64,000 bases of DNA from Pyxidicoccus sp. MSG2 (GTDB lineage: Bacteria; Myxococcota; Myxococcia; Myxococcales; Myxococcaceae): NCBI RefSeq assembly GCF_026626705.1, contig NZ_JAPNKC010000001.1, forward strand, positions 11,308,001 to 11,372,000, given 5' to 3'. The notes under the pieces are model-generated. The model saw nothing but the letters and a program-made list of their open reading frames with translations. It was not told where the DNA came from and searched no databases. A program made the position numbers and the translations under genes. Positions 10,901 through 17,055 of the stretch are shown here, piece after piece; position 1 is the first letter of the stretch, and each line of letters opens with the position of its first letter.

Positions 10901-13010
10901 ATACCTCGATGGTGAACCAGTACAGGGTGAGCACGAGGTTCCCGCCGGGCGTGGGCTTCTCGAGGGCGGCCAGCTCGGCCCGGGTGGAGGTGAGCTGGGA
11001 CTGGACCTCCGCCACGCGCGCCTCCGCCTTCGTGACGGCTTCCTCGGCTTTGCGCACCTCCTTCGCGTTGGCCTGCTTCCGGGGCTCTTCGAGCCATGGC
11101 AGCCGGGCGACGTCCTGAACCTGCGCGAGGCGGCCGTCTCGGGCCACGGCGAAGTCGAGCACCGCGGCGTACTGGTTGCGCGTCGCCTTCTTCTGGGGAC
11201 CCCGACCGTGGGTGGCGAAGGAGAGCATCAACCGCGCCTGCCGCTTCTGCGGCTCCCCGCTCCGGCTGTCGCCGCTGCCGGTCGTCTCCTGCTGGTAGTA
11301 GAGGAGCGCGGCCATGCCCGAGGTGACGACGCGGTTCTCGACGACGAAGCTGTCGCGGTGCAGCGAGGGGCGCTCCCCCACCGGCGCTCCCGACGTCACC
11401 CAGGTGGGTGAGCCCGTGGCCTCACCGTGCAGCAGGTTGTCGGTCTGGTCGTACAGCGTGCCGCCCAGGCCCTCGTCGATGCGGTAGTACGCGACGAGAC
11501 CCGGCTCGTTGCCCACCAGCCGGAAGCCCTTGTCCCGCGCCAGCTCGGCCGCGCTCCGCGCGCGCTCCCAGAGGCGGACCTCGTCGATGACGCCCTGGAA
11601 GAGGTTGGTGGCCCCGCCCTTCTGCCCGTGGGCGGCGCCGATGACGAGCGGATCCTCCGCGTCCGGCTTGAAGTCCATCGCCTTGGAGCCCGTCAGCACT
11701 CCGTCCAGGTAGAGGCTGACGGTGGTGCCGTCGTAGGTGACGGCGAGGTGGTGGTACTGCCCGGCGGTGACCACCCCGGTGGAAGTGACTGCGCCATCGG
11801 TGACGTCATGGCGCAGGCGCACCTTCCCGTCCTCGAGGATGGCCAGGTCGTAGCTGCCATTCGCCGAAGAGGAGTGCTTGCGTAGCACGGTCATCGGCAG
11901 GTTCCGGCCGAGCGCCTTCGGCTGGACCCAGGCCTCGAGCGTGTACGTCTTCCCCTCGAAGGCGAGCGGCTTCGACCCGGCGACCTCGACGCGGTCGTCC
12001 TTGCCGTCGAACTCCAGCGCCGTCTCCGCGAAGTCCCGCTCTGGCAGCAGCGGCACCAGCTCCCTCTTGGTGAAGGGACAGATGCCGGGGGCGCGCTCCA
12101 GGATGGCGCCCTGATATCTGGGCTCCGGGCTGGTGTAGAGCAGCGAGCCCTGGGTGTTGAACAGCCCGTCCTCTCCCTGCTCCAGGTTGAAGGCGTCGAT
12201 GCGCTTGGTGAGGGCGTTGAAGCTGAAGAACTGCCAGCGCCGGAACCCGGTTATCTGCGTGGGGAGCAGCGCGACGGCGAAGCGGCCCCGCGAGACATTG
12301 CGGATGAACGACAGCTCCTGGGTGGGCTCGAAGAAGGGCTTGCCGTCCATGTCCTCGGTGCCGAGGGTGTCCGTCTGGCTGTCGGGGAGCGACTGGTGCC
12401 GGCTCCGGCGGTAGCGGACCTCCATGCACGGCTGGAGCTCCGAGCCGGACAGCACGAAGCGGTCGCACAGCACGGACTCGCGCGTCAGGGGCACCTTCGA
12501 GCCGTCCGCCGCGCGCACGTAGTCCTCGCGGGAGCGGTCTCCCGAGGAGCCGCCGCCACTGAGCTTGAACACGGCGTCGGGGTGGACGTCGCGGAGGGAC
12601 TGTCGGAAGAGGAAGAGGTGCTTGCCGTCGGAGACGACCTGGAGCGTCGTTCCCCCCGCGGTCAGCCGCGCGGTGGTGGAGAGGAAGGGGTCGACCTCCT
12701 CGGGGGCCAGCTCCAGCGGCGTCTCTTCCCGGCCGCCCTTCTTGACGACAGGCATGGACGTGGCGCCCGCCGTCGCGAAGCCGACCTCGGCGAGCTCGGA
12801 GGGGAAGGGGAGGGCCCTGGGCTCCTCGCTCCAGAAGTCGACGTCGAGCTCCCCCTTGGCTTCGCCCGGGTTGTCGAGCGCGAGGACGGAATAATAGATG
12901 ACCCGCTGCTCATCCAGGGCGAAGGCCACCACGGTGCCGTTGTGACGCACCATGGTGGTGAAGGTGTAGGAGCGGTCTGCATACGTCTTCATCAACCGTT
13001 GGTCAGGCAT
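4905..13010 (-). CDS. giant LamG/concanavalin-like repeat protein (2701 aa)
   Basis: Start at ATG 13010, preceded by AGGGA at good spacing. At least four LamG/laminin-G-like jelly-roll domains are recognisable by the pattern ALxxDGxTYV...WHHxAxTxD...LYLDG...VDEVRxW...ARS..LxxxWxF: about residues 330-500, 1200-1380, 1440-1617 and 1690-1890, with a partial fifth near 1925-2013. Two charged coiled-coil segments lie at about 642-687 and 830-873. The last ~650 residues are not recognised; part is Gly/Ala/Thr-rich beta sequence (about 2150-2290). There is no signal peptide, lipobox or transmembrane helix, so the protein is cytosolic, or leaves by a non-Sec route or lysis. LamG domains usually bind glycans or proteins. 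No catalytic motif is visible. It is divergent from the propeller-like gene at 13335. Confidence 0.85.
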   Translation of the reverse strand: MPDQRLMKTYADRSYTFTTMVRHNGTVVAFALDEQRVIYYSVLALDNPGEAKGELDVDFWSEEPRALPFPSELAEVGFATAGATSMPVVKKGGREETPLELAPEEVDPFLSTTARLTAGGTTLQVVSDGKHLFLFRQSLRDVHPDAVFKLSGGGSSGDRSREDYVRAADGSKVPLTRESVLCDRFVLSGSELQPCMEVRYRRSRHQSLPDSQTDTLGTEDMDGKPFFEPTQELSFIRNVSRGRFAVALLPTQITGFRRWQFFSFNALTKRIDAFNLEQGEDGLFNTQGSLLYTSPEPRYQGAILERAPGICPFTKRELVPLLPERDFAETALEFDGKDDRVEVAGSKPLAFEGKTYTLEAWVQPKALGRNLPMTVLRKHSSSANGSYDLAILEDGKVRLRHDVTDGAVTSTGVVTAGQYHHLAVTYDGTTVSLYLDGVLTGSKAMDFKPDAEDPLVIGAAHGQKGGATNLFQGVIDEVRLWERARSAAELARDKGFRLVGNEPGLVAYYRIDEGLGGTLYDQTDNLLHGEATGSPTWVTSGAPVGERPSLHRDSFVVENRVVTSGMAALLYYQQETTGSGDSRSGEPQKRQARLMLSFATHGRGPQKKATRNQYAAVLDFAVARDGRLAQVQDVARLPWLEEPRKQANAKEVRKAEEAVTKAEARVAEVQSQLTSTRAELAALEKPTPGGNLVLTLYWFTIEVYEPNRYLCVRDSKEGSDVIASMPIHGLHRDYLDWRFIAAASDKGGYRLQNRKSQMYLEWGTSGFVQHATSTDWTWQRSKPSSYVQNLSVVHAGSGHPAHQGEFLVLTSEAGALGLSSNGLTGPAACRLVTRELIEDLDVVLARMRKDLAELELALKSAEQAQGEARMTLAQLTLGAKGSEVSLRMSILSVDRRGLPVAGALLAFAETTNTPFLVDSSTGQVILYFRGMAEGELMAAYYEPSVTREVVQLGEAAEGLTLVATSAGLDADGIQVSLADGTSAERCKLTVKARSFTETWTDVPRSPKLLAEVLSGQARPEFLGNVASVSGTTLTLARGAQRSLAAGDRIQVGTQVLQVSTLTQPKATKLTLKAAPQGTLTAGQAVRFLPYDYGQAVSDLPGSTLAQGSLWLRPVPTLSVTTLANGEGKQVLSTTPGRWHGDAPGRDLSFTGQTYLASPSGQDTTPLALRGDVTLETWLLPTAVDTSSVVLACAPAARTPESSNLALALDGKTYVRFGDEVVLAEVDFTLELRLKRTKTGVAEVLLAHGATAEDGNPRLLLSFNKAGKLSCGFGKDSLTGSTAVKDTNWHHVAVTHDAESLEAVLYLDGKKVAGKELSSAYSGEGGLFLGAEVLADGTASSPSTCQVDEVRVWDHARTAQSIVSGQELRVAGDTPGLLACWHFVEEEARDIALAGGESGGTYAGTPAFVASPLAPLVSPLAPLEYMLALVKAKEKDVRSALALDGQTYVHCGDALELSGKSFTVELWLKRTRDKVPGCVLFHGSTLAEDGNRLALSLTADNKLVLSMKAGTTDAQVAVKDMEWHHYAFTHNAQSKAVVLYCDGARVDNVTRSEAYAGEGEWGLGGLGPDVGDEALAVPAACGLDEVRVWNSARSLDTIKGDKGKRMSGGEAGLLACWGFNDTRVRDATGRQFHCSVVGTPGWMKSPIDAGFKVLAGVGDSYVLSQESFPVGSWRHVAFAFQQSWGIQLRAGAWLEAAHADAFQLTGDLTLEVFLTVEALGRRQPLMGKGSFQDGSGQQAPYMFGINEAGKLSFTFEADGGRKEFLSDGGVEAGKFHRVAVVRKACNSRTEKKGTLEIAGKSVEVVESVEVKEWDDLRFYIDGREVGVKRYEGAEPLGHGGPLYFGRMAEGTDTYSLIGTLAEVRMWSRALDPAQLGVPLKPKDTGLVARWRFPEKEGNVTQDDGQSYPVRLRGASRVKSPNPAGSQAWLYVNGKGVALQAVAVTGSEVSALPQVGAGLNLGGVWDGDALKAGFKGELEEVRIWDRLRTEEQVLDNLFTRLKGEKEDLVAYYTFDLDSTRTESMRVNDNGLRGNHLEMPEASHRPVPALSTAPVSNDTARVRSALAGVRTPFHAPIDSSPAVAEYGDLQRDATGGMRGAMKRAYSFTLEGAWHLVTGYKVGNLVTEWVSQAQFAPQVIGFIEGAPPVPSENLTAGVIEYTGEVPGDLSRIEFVQADEVTTTIAASADTSMQGSLALTLGTGLGQDVEIVTAPLGLGTSTPVVNVLAEGSGTVRTELSGGWMSDGSVSRSQRRSRNMAVSLAGNWEDPKKPRADGLERRIVPSNVGFALVQSETADVYSLRLEHNRALVGYRMVPNPDIPRDWNLIPFPINPLYTKQGTLDGCIGFSSAGKVLDPDYPMASAYGEYSYFKPSEAYALKRRILREEQQELSYFRSFDTGSQLTQSGVNEVVNKARKALEGVIGELPGMALPASNTEETARAFARRNLCNTYVWTAKGGFFAETTETTDVVTESQNGHFTYNVMGEAHFGFNLEIAGVGIGLQLDASFGGGQTFTRAKSSEASRAFGLEMQLGLPANIQKYDATGPVFDTNNQPVLVPGKVDAYRFMSFYLDTDRRHFDDLFRKVIDPHWLEQSSEANALALRQARQTEKVPPCWRILHRVTFISRLLPDVPPANAPGVEKAMRAENVSSNYELIQRLEPYVREHLGSQARLAEATRQALKSYLPELVPHADQVIQYLSLYYEVPG

Positions 13011-13174
13011 GAGCTGGGTCCCTGAAGACGCGTCCCCGAGGCTCTCGGGGCGCGCTCCTGATGTGCTGGCGGGTTCGCGATGCTGAAGACCCGCACCGAG
13101 CACGCGCCGTGCCGACGCGGGGCTCGCGGTATCCACGGCATCCGCCTGCACCTGTCTGACGGTACGACCGCGGG

Positions 13175-13186
13175 CTGACACGTCAG
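13175..13186. promoter_or_regulatory. candidate operator dyad 1, CTGACACGTCAG
   Basis: CTGAC-AC-GTCAG is a two-fold dyad in the 324-bp divergent space between the giant LamG gene and the propeller-like gene. The 14-mer GGCTGACACGTCAG occurs here and, inverted, at 13222-13209. The two dyad centres are 34 bp apart, about three helical turns. The rest of 13011-13334 shows no gene and no clear sigma-70 promoter. Confidence 0.45.
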
Positions 13187-13208
13187 CCGGGGCCACATGT
13201 GCGCGGCA

Positions 13209-13220
13209 CTGACGTGTCAG
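13209..13220. promoter_or_regulatory. candidate operator dyad 2, CTGACGTGTCAG
   Basis: Exact reverse complement of the dyad at 13175-13186. Together they form a large inverted arrangement suited to a dimeric regulator controlling both divergent genes. Confidence 0.45.
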
Positions 13221-13334
13221 CCGCGCGCGCCAGTCCCTTCAGGAGGGGACCTCGCACTCCGTGCCGCGGGTGCCCTTTCGCATGGCGCGCAGGGCGGTTG
13301 CATCTGCAATCCGGGAAGGCGAAGGATGTACGCC

Positions 13335-14432
13335 ATGCCCAAGCCCCGTCCGACGAACATCGCGGCACTCCCTGCGCGAGCCGACAAGCAGCAGAAGGCC
13401 GCCGCGAAGGCGGACACCCGCCCGGACGTGGCTTCCGTCGCGCAGGTGCTGGCGGACGTCCACGTCACCGCGAAGGGCACCGTGGTGGTGCTGGCGGCGA
13501 CGCCGCACCCGGACTCCGACTACGGCTATGTCGCCGGGGACGACCTCTGGGACTTCGACAACAAGGTGAAGTGGAACCAGCCCTGGACCGACGAGGTCTG
13601 GCTGGACCAGATAAGGGTGGACGAGGTCGAGGTCGAGCACTTCGAGCCTACCTATGATGTGGACTTCAATCGTCTGCTGACCCACGACGGCAAGGGCTGG
13701 ACGCGCACCAAACTGCCCAAGGCGCTTCCCTACGGCTACGTGGCCTCCACCCTCCGGGACCTGGGCGCGCCCTGGGGGCTCACGGGGTTCGGCGTCTCCG
13801 TGCTCGCGTTCAAAGGCGGGGGCAAGGGCTGGAAGCTCCGGGAGGTCACGGGGGCCGTCGCGCTCGACCTGGTGGACGGTGCCATCCACGAGGACACTCT
13901 CTTCGGCCTGTGCTCGGCGAACGGGGTGGGGCGGCTCACCCCCGAGGGCAAGGAATTGAGCTTCGAGCAGGTGGGCGAGGAGCAGCCAGGGCTCCGCGGC
14001 CTGTTGTCCCACGCGGGCACACTCTACGCGTATGGCAACGGCGGTCTGTTCGCGCTCGAGGACAAGGCCCTCGTCGCGCGGCACGCCACCCGCTTCCCCG
14101 TGACGGGCGCGTGCGCGGGTCCCGAAGGAAGCCTCTACTTCCACACCGGCGCGCAGGCGTTCCGCCTCCCCGCCAGGGGCAGGGCGCGGAAGCTCGTCCT
14201 TCCCAAGGGGGCCGTGCAATCGCTGGCCTTCTTCAAGGGCCACCTGTTCGTCAGCCTGGAGGACCGCGTCCTCCGCCTGGACGACGACCAGGGCACGCCG
14301 CTCAAGGTCCCCACGCCGGCGCCGGGCTACCCGCTCCTCAAGGTCGCCGGTGGCAGGCTCTGGGCGGTGTTCCCACACCACCTGGCCTTCACGACCAACG
14401 GCAGGTCCTTCCAGGCACTTCCGTTCCGCTGA
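13335..14432 (+). CDS. uncharacterised propeller-like cytosolic protein
   Basis: 365 residues, no signal peptide or membrane helix. The middle and C-terminal parts repeat a short beta motif of the form G-x-L-Y/F-x-x-x-G-x-x-G-L-x-x-L-E-x-K (GTLYAYGNGGLFALEDK, GSLYFHTGAQAFRLPARG, GHLFVSLEDRVLRLDDDQ, GGRLWAVFPHHLAF), which suggests a beta-propeller of about six or seven blades. The N-terminus is Lys/Ala-rich. ATG 13335 is used because AAGGA lies eight bases upstream; ATG 13326 (MYAM...) is also possible. It is transcribed away from the giant LamG gene and shares a regulatory region with it, so the two may work together. No enzymatic signature is recognised. Confidence 0.75.
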   Translation: MPKPRPTNIAALPARADKQQKAAAKADTRPDVASVAQVLADVHVTAKGTVVVLAATPHPDSDYGYVAGDDLWDFDNKVKWNQPWTDEVWLDQIRVDEVEVEHFEPTYDVDFNRLLTHDGKGWTRTKLPKALPYGYVASTLRDLGAPWGLTGFGVSVLAFKGGGKGWKLREVTGAVALDLVDGAIHEDTLFGLCSANGVGRLTPEGKELSFEQVGEEQPGLRGLLSHAGTLYAYGNGGLFALEDKALVARHATRFPVTGACAGPEGSLYFHTGAQAFRLPARGRARKLVLPKGAVQSLAFFKGHLFVSLEDRVLRLDDDQGTPLKVPTPAPGYPLLKVAGGRLWAVFPHHLAFTTNGRSFQALPFR

Positions 14433-14454
14433 AGAGGAGGCGCTCTCGCTGCGT

Positions 14455-15006
14455 TCACGGCCGTATGCCGGTGAGCGCGAGGCGCAGCACCCGGCGCGCG
14501 GTGAGCGGATCGTCTTCGTTGGCGACGGCGATCGCGTTCGCCAGCATCATCAGGTCCTTCGTGGTGGTGCCGGCGTGAATCGCGCCCGCCGATGACGCCC
14601 GTGCCACCAGGACGTTCAACACGTCGAGCAGCATGTCGGTGCAGCAGAGTTCTTCGGCCGAGAGGCCATCCGGGCCGGTCAGCAGCACAGCGGCAAGCCC
14701 GCGGTTGTTCGCGGTGTAGACCGTCACCTCCTCGAGCCAGGCCGCCAACTCGGCGGCGGGATCCTCGCCCGGTTGCGCGGCTGCCCGCGCACAGAGCTGC
14801 GCGACGCCATCGCGGAATACCGCCTCCAACAGCGCGTGCCGCGACGGGAAGTGCCGGTGCAGGGTCGCCGAGCCTACCCCCGCCCGCCGCGCGATCTCCT
14901 CGAGCGACGCCTGCGCGCCATCCCTGCCGACCAGCTCCGCGGCGGCCGCGACAATCCGCTCCCGGTTGCGTCTCCCGTCCGCTCGCAACGGCTTCACACG
15001 ATCCAC
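14455..15006 (-). CDS. TetR/AcrR-family regulator
   Basis: 183 residues. The N-terminal helix-turn-helix is classical: ERIVAAAAELVGRDG, then ASLEEIARRAGVGSATLHRHFPSRHALLEAVF (residues 15-63). The C-terminal ~120 residues form the ligand-binding/dimerisation region typical of regulators next to NAD(P)-dependent reductases. It is divergent from the NmrA-type gene across a 105-bp region containing two GGGGWCCCC sites, one inside the promoter of that gene. The simplest reading is a local repressor of the neighbour, and probably of itself. Confidence 0.88.
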   Translation of the reverse strand: MDRVKPLRADGRRNRERIVAAAAELVGRDGAQASLEEIARRAGVGSATLHRHFPSRHALLEAVFRDGVAQLCARAAAQPGEDPAAELAAWLEEVTVYTANNRGLAAVLLTGPDGLSAEELCCTDMLLDVLNVLVARASSAGAIHAGTTTKDLMMLANAIAVANEDDPLTARRVLRLALTGIRP

Positions 15007-15034
15007 GGCGATGGTCTCCTCACGAGAACCTTCC

Positions 15035-15063
15035 TTGACAAACGGGGGACCCCTCCATATTCA
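15035..15063 (+). promoter_or_regulatory. sigma-70-type promoter of the NmrA-like gene
   Basis: TTGACA at 15035-15040, a 17-base spacer, then TATTCA at 15058-15063. The -35 box is a perfect consensus match; the -10 box is weak. The spacer contains the operator at 15044-15053. Confidence 0.55.
15044..15053. promoter_or_regulatory. candidate TetR operator 1, GGGGGACCCC
   Basis: A GGGG-A-CCCC dyad inside the -35/-10 spacer, where bound repressor would exclude RNA polymerase. Its inverted counterpart is at 15082-15091, centre distance 37 bp. Confidence 0.55.
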
Positions 15064-15081
15064 ACCACAGAATTAAACGGT

Positions 15082-15091
15082 GGGGTCCCCC
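15082..15091. promoter_or_regulatory. candidate TetR operator 2, GGGGTCCCCC
   Basis: Exact reverse complement of the site at 15044-15053, located downstream of the predicted start point and 20 bp before the ATG of the NmrA-like gene. Confidence 0.55.
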
Positions 15092-15111
15092 ACTTACGAA
15101 AGGAGCTGCCA

Positions 15112-16026
15112 ATGAGCAGCACCGCTCCCGTTCTCGTCACCGCCGCCACAGGACGCCAGGGTGGCGCCACCGCCCGGGCGCTGCTGGCCGAAGGCAGCAC
15201 ATCGGTGCGCGTGATGGTGCGCAATCCGGAGGCGCCAAACGCCAGGGCCCTCGCGGCGGCTGGCGCCGAGGTGGTCGTCGGGGACCTCGACGATCCGGCG
15301 TCGTTGCGCGCCGCCTGCGCCGGGGCACGGGCGGTCTTCTCGATGCAGTCACCGATCATGTCCGCGACCGGTGTCGACTTCAGCAAGGAGCGCCAGCAAG
15401 GGAGGAACCTCGTCGAGGCCGCGCTTGCCGAGGGCGTCGGGACGCTCGTGCACACCGCGACGTCCGGCGTCGGCGACCACCGCAACGTCGAGGGCTGGGC
15501 GGAGGGGCGCTGGAAGTCGCACGAGGAGTACTGGGAGAACAAGCTTGCCACCTGCGATCTCGTACGCAACGCGGGTTTCAAGCACTGGACCCTCATCCTG
15601 CCCGCCACCTTCATGGATCAACCCATGTTGGATCCCGCCTGCTTCGTCGACGGGCGCCGGTTGCTCACGGTGATCAGGACCGATCGGCCCATCGCGCTGA
15701 TCGCGCCGGAGGACGTCGGCAAGGCGGCCGCGGCGGCGATCAACAATCCCGCGACGTTCAACGGTGTGACGCTGCAGCTCGCGGGTGACCTGCTCACGCT
15801 TCCCCAGATCGCCGAGATCCTCTCTCGCCTCGACGGCAAGGAGTACGTGGTCCAGTCCGGCACGGTCGAGGAGGCGGTCGCGGCCGGCCTGCATCCCGGC
15901 GTGGCGCGAGGCCTGACGTACATGAACGTCGCCCCGCTGCTGGCACGGCCCGAGATCGCGCGTTCCTACGGCCTTTCGCTCATGAGCTTCGAGACCTGGG
16001 CGCGCCAGCGTCGCGAGATGACCTGA
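15112..16026 (+). CDS. NmrA-family NAD(P)-binding protein
   Basis: 304 residues. The N-terminal Rossmann motif VTAATGRQGGATARALL (residues 8-24) and the following VRVMVRNPEAPNA and GDLDDPASL are typical of atypical short-chain dehydrogenases of the NmrA/HSCARG group, which sense or use NAD(P)H; many are quinone-type reductases or redox sensors. The catalytic Tyr-x3-Lys of classical SDRs is not evident, as usual in this group. The start is clear: AAAGGAG lies six bases before ATG 15112. Expression is probably controlled by the divergent TetR through the paired operators. Its frequent GATC and TCG/GCG runs are slightly unlike neighbours and may reflect transfer as a unit with the regulator. Confidence 0.85.
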   Translation: MSSTAPVLVTAATGRQGGATARALLAEGSTSVRVMVRNPEAPNARALAAAGAEVVVGDLDDPASLRAACAGARAVFSMQSPIMSATGVDFSKERQQGRNLVEAALAEGVGTLVHTATSGVGDHRNVEGWAEGRWKSHEEYWENKLATCDLVRNAGFKHWTLILPATFMDQPMLDPACFVDGRRLLTVIRTDRPIALIAPEDVGKAAAAAINNPATFNGVTLQLAGDLLTLPQIAEILSRLDGKEYVVQSGTVEEAVAAGLHPGVARGLTYMNVAPLLARPEIARSYGLSLMSFETWARQRREMT

Positions 16027-16174
16027 CCGTCGCCCTCGGGAGTGGGAGGGGTCGCAACATGAACCACTCACGGTGACCCCACCGCTCGACAGCAGGGTGA
16101 CGCTCCGGCCCCGCCATGCCCGGGATGAACAATCCTGACATAAGGCTGTCACAGGCCAGCTACACTCTGTCTCC

Positions 16175-16918
16175 ATGAACACGAACGCACTTCCGCCCCT
16201 GACGCTGCTCGAGGTGGCCGACACCGGTCTCCCCAGCATCGAGAGCTATTCCCCCTTCTGCCTCAAGGTGCACCGCGCCCTGAAGTACGCGGGCCTGCCC
16301 TATACGCGGAACTGCGCGGGGAACCCGGCGTCGCACCGGACCCACAACCCCACCGGACAGGTGCCCGTGCTGCTGGTGGGCGGCGAGGCCGTGCCGGACT
16401 CCACCGCCATCCTTGCCCGCATCATCCAGCTCGTCCCGGGCCGCATCGCCTCCAGCCCGGAGGCCCTGCTCTGGGAGGAGCTGGCCGACACGGCCTTCAA
16501 CGGCTTCCTGGTGGCGGCGCGGTGGGCGGACGAGCGCAACTGGCCGGCCACGCGCGCCGCCTACTTCGGCGCCATGCCAGCACCGGTGCGCGCGGTGGTG
16601 CCGGGGCTGCTCCGTCGCAAGGTGGTGAAGGGGCTGGTGGCACGCGACGTGTGGCGCGCGGGCCCGGAGGCGTGCTGGCGGCGGTTCGGGACGCTGCTGG
16701 ACTCGCTCGACGCGCGCGCCCCCGAGCAGGGCTTCTGGCTCCCTGTCGGACTCAGCGTGGCGGACCTGGCCCTCTTCGGCCAGCTGCACAGCCTGCGCAC
16801 GCCCCTCACGCCCTGGCAGGCGGAACAGGTGGCGCACCGCAAGCGGCTGAGCGCGTGGCTGGACCGGGTGGACGAGGCCACCCGCGGCACGGCCACACCC
16901 CTTCGCGCCGTGGGCTGA
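16175..16918 (+). CDS. glutathione S-transferase-like protein
   Basis: 247 residues. The N-terminus holds a thioredoxin-like GST domain: SYSPFCLKVHRALKYAGLPY (residues 23-42), then the cis-Pro signature TGQVPVLL and the glutathione-contacting motif VPDSTAIL. The C-terminal all-helical domain ends with the N-capping-box-like LSVADLALFGQLH. The SPFC stretch suggests a Cys- or Ser-type active site. Substrate unknown; likely roles are conjugation, isomerisation or peroxide/disulfide chemistry. It follows the NmrA-like gene on the same strand after 148 bp, so it probably has its own promoter. Confidence 0.82.
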   Translation: MNTNALPPLTLLEVADTGLPSIESYSPFCLKVHRALKYAGLPYTRNCAGNPASHRTHNPTGQVPVLLVGGEAVPDSTAILARIIQLVPGRIASSPEALLWEELADTAFNGFLVAARWADERNWPATRAAYFGAMPAPVRAVVPGLLRRKVVKGLVARDVWRAGPEACWRRFGTLLDSLDARAPEQGFWLPVGLSVADLALFGQLHSLRTPLTPWQAEQVAHRKRLSAWLDRVDEATRGTATPLRAVG

Positions 16919-17055
16919 GCCCCGCTCCTGCTGGCGCATCAGGTTTCCAGTGACTTCTTCCTTTCTGCAACCCGGTTGAAGCATACAGCCAGCCTGCGCC
17001 CAGGGCTGAAGCACCGTCAGCCGGCGGCTGTTCCACATTCCAAGGGAGAAGCTCC

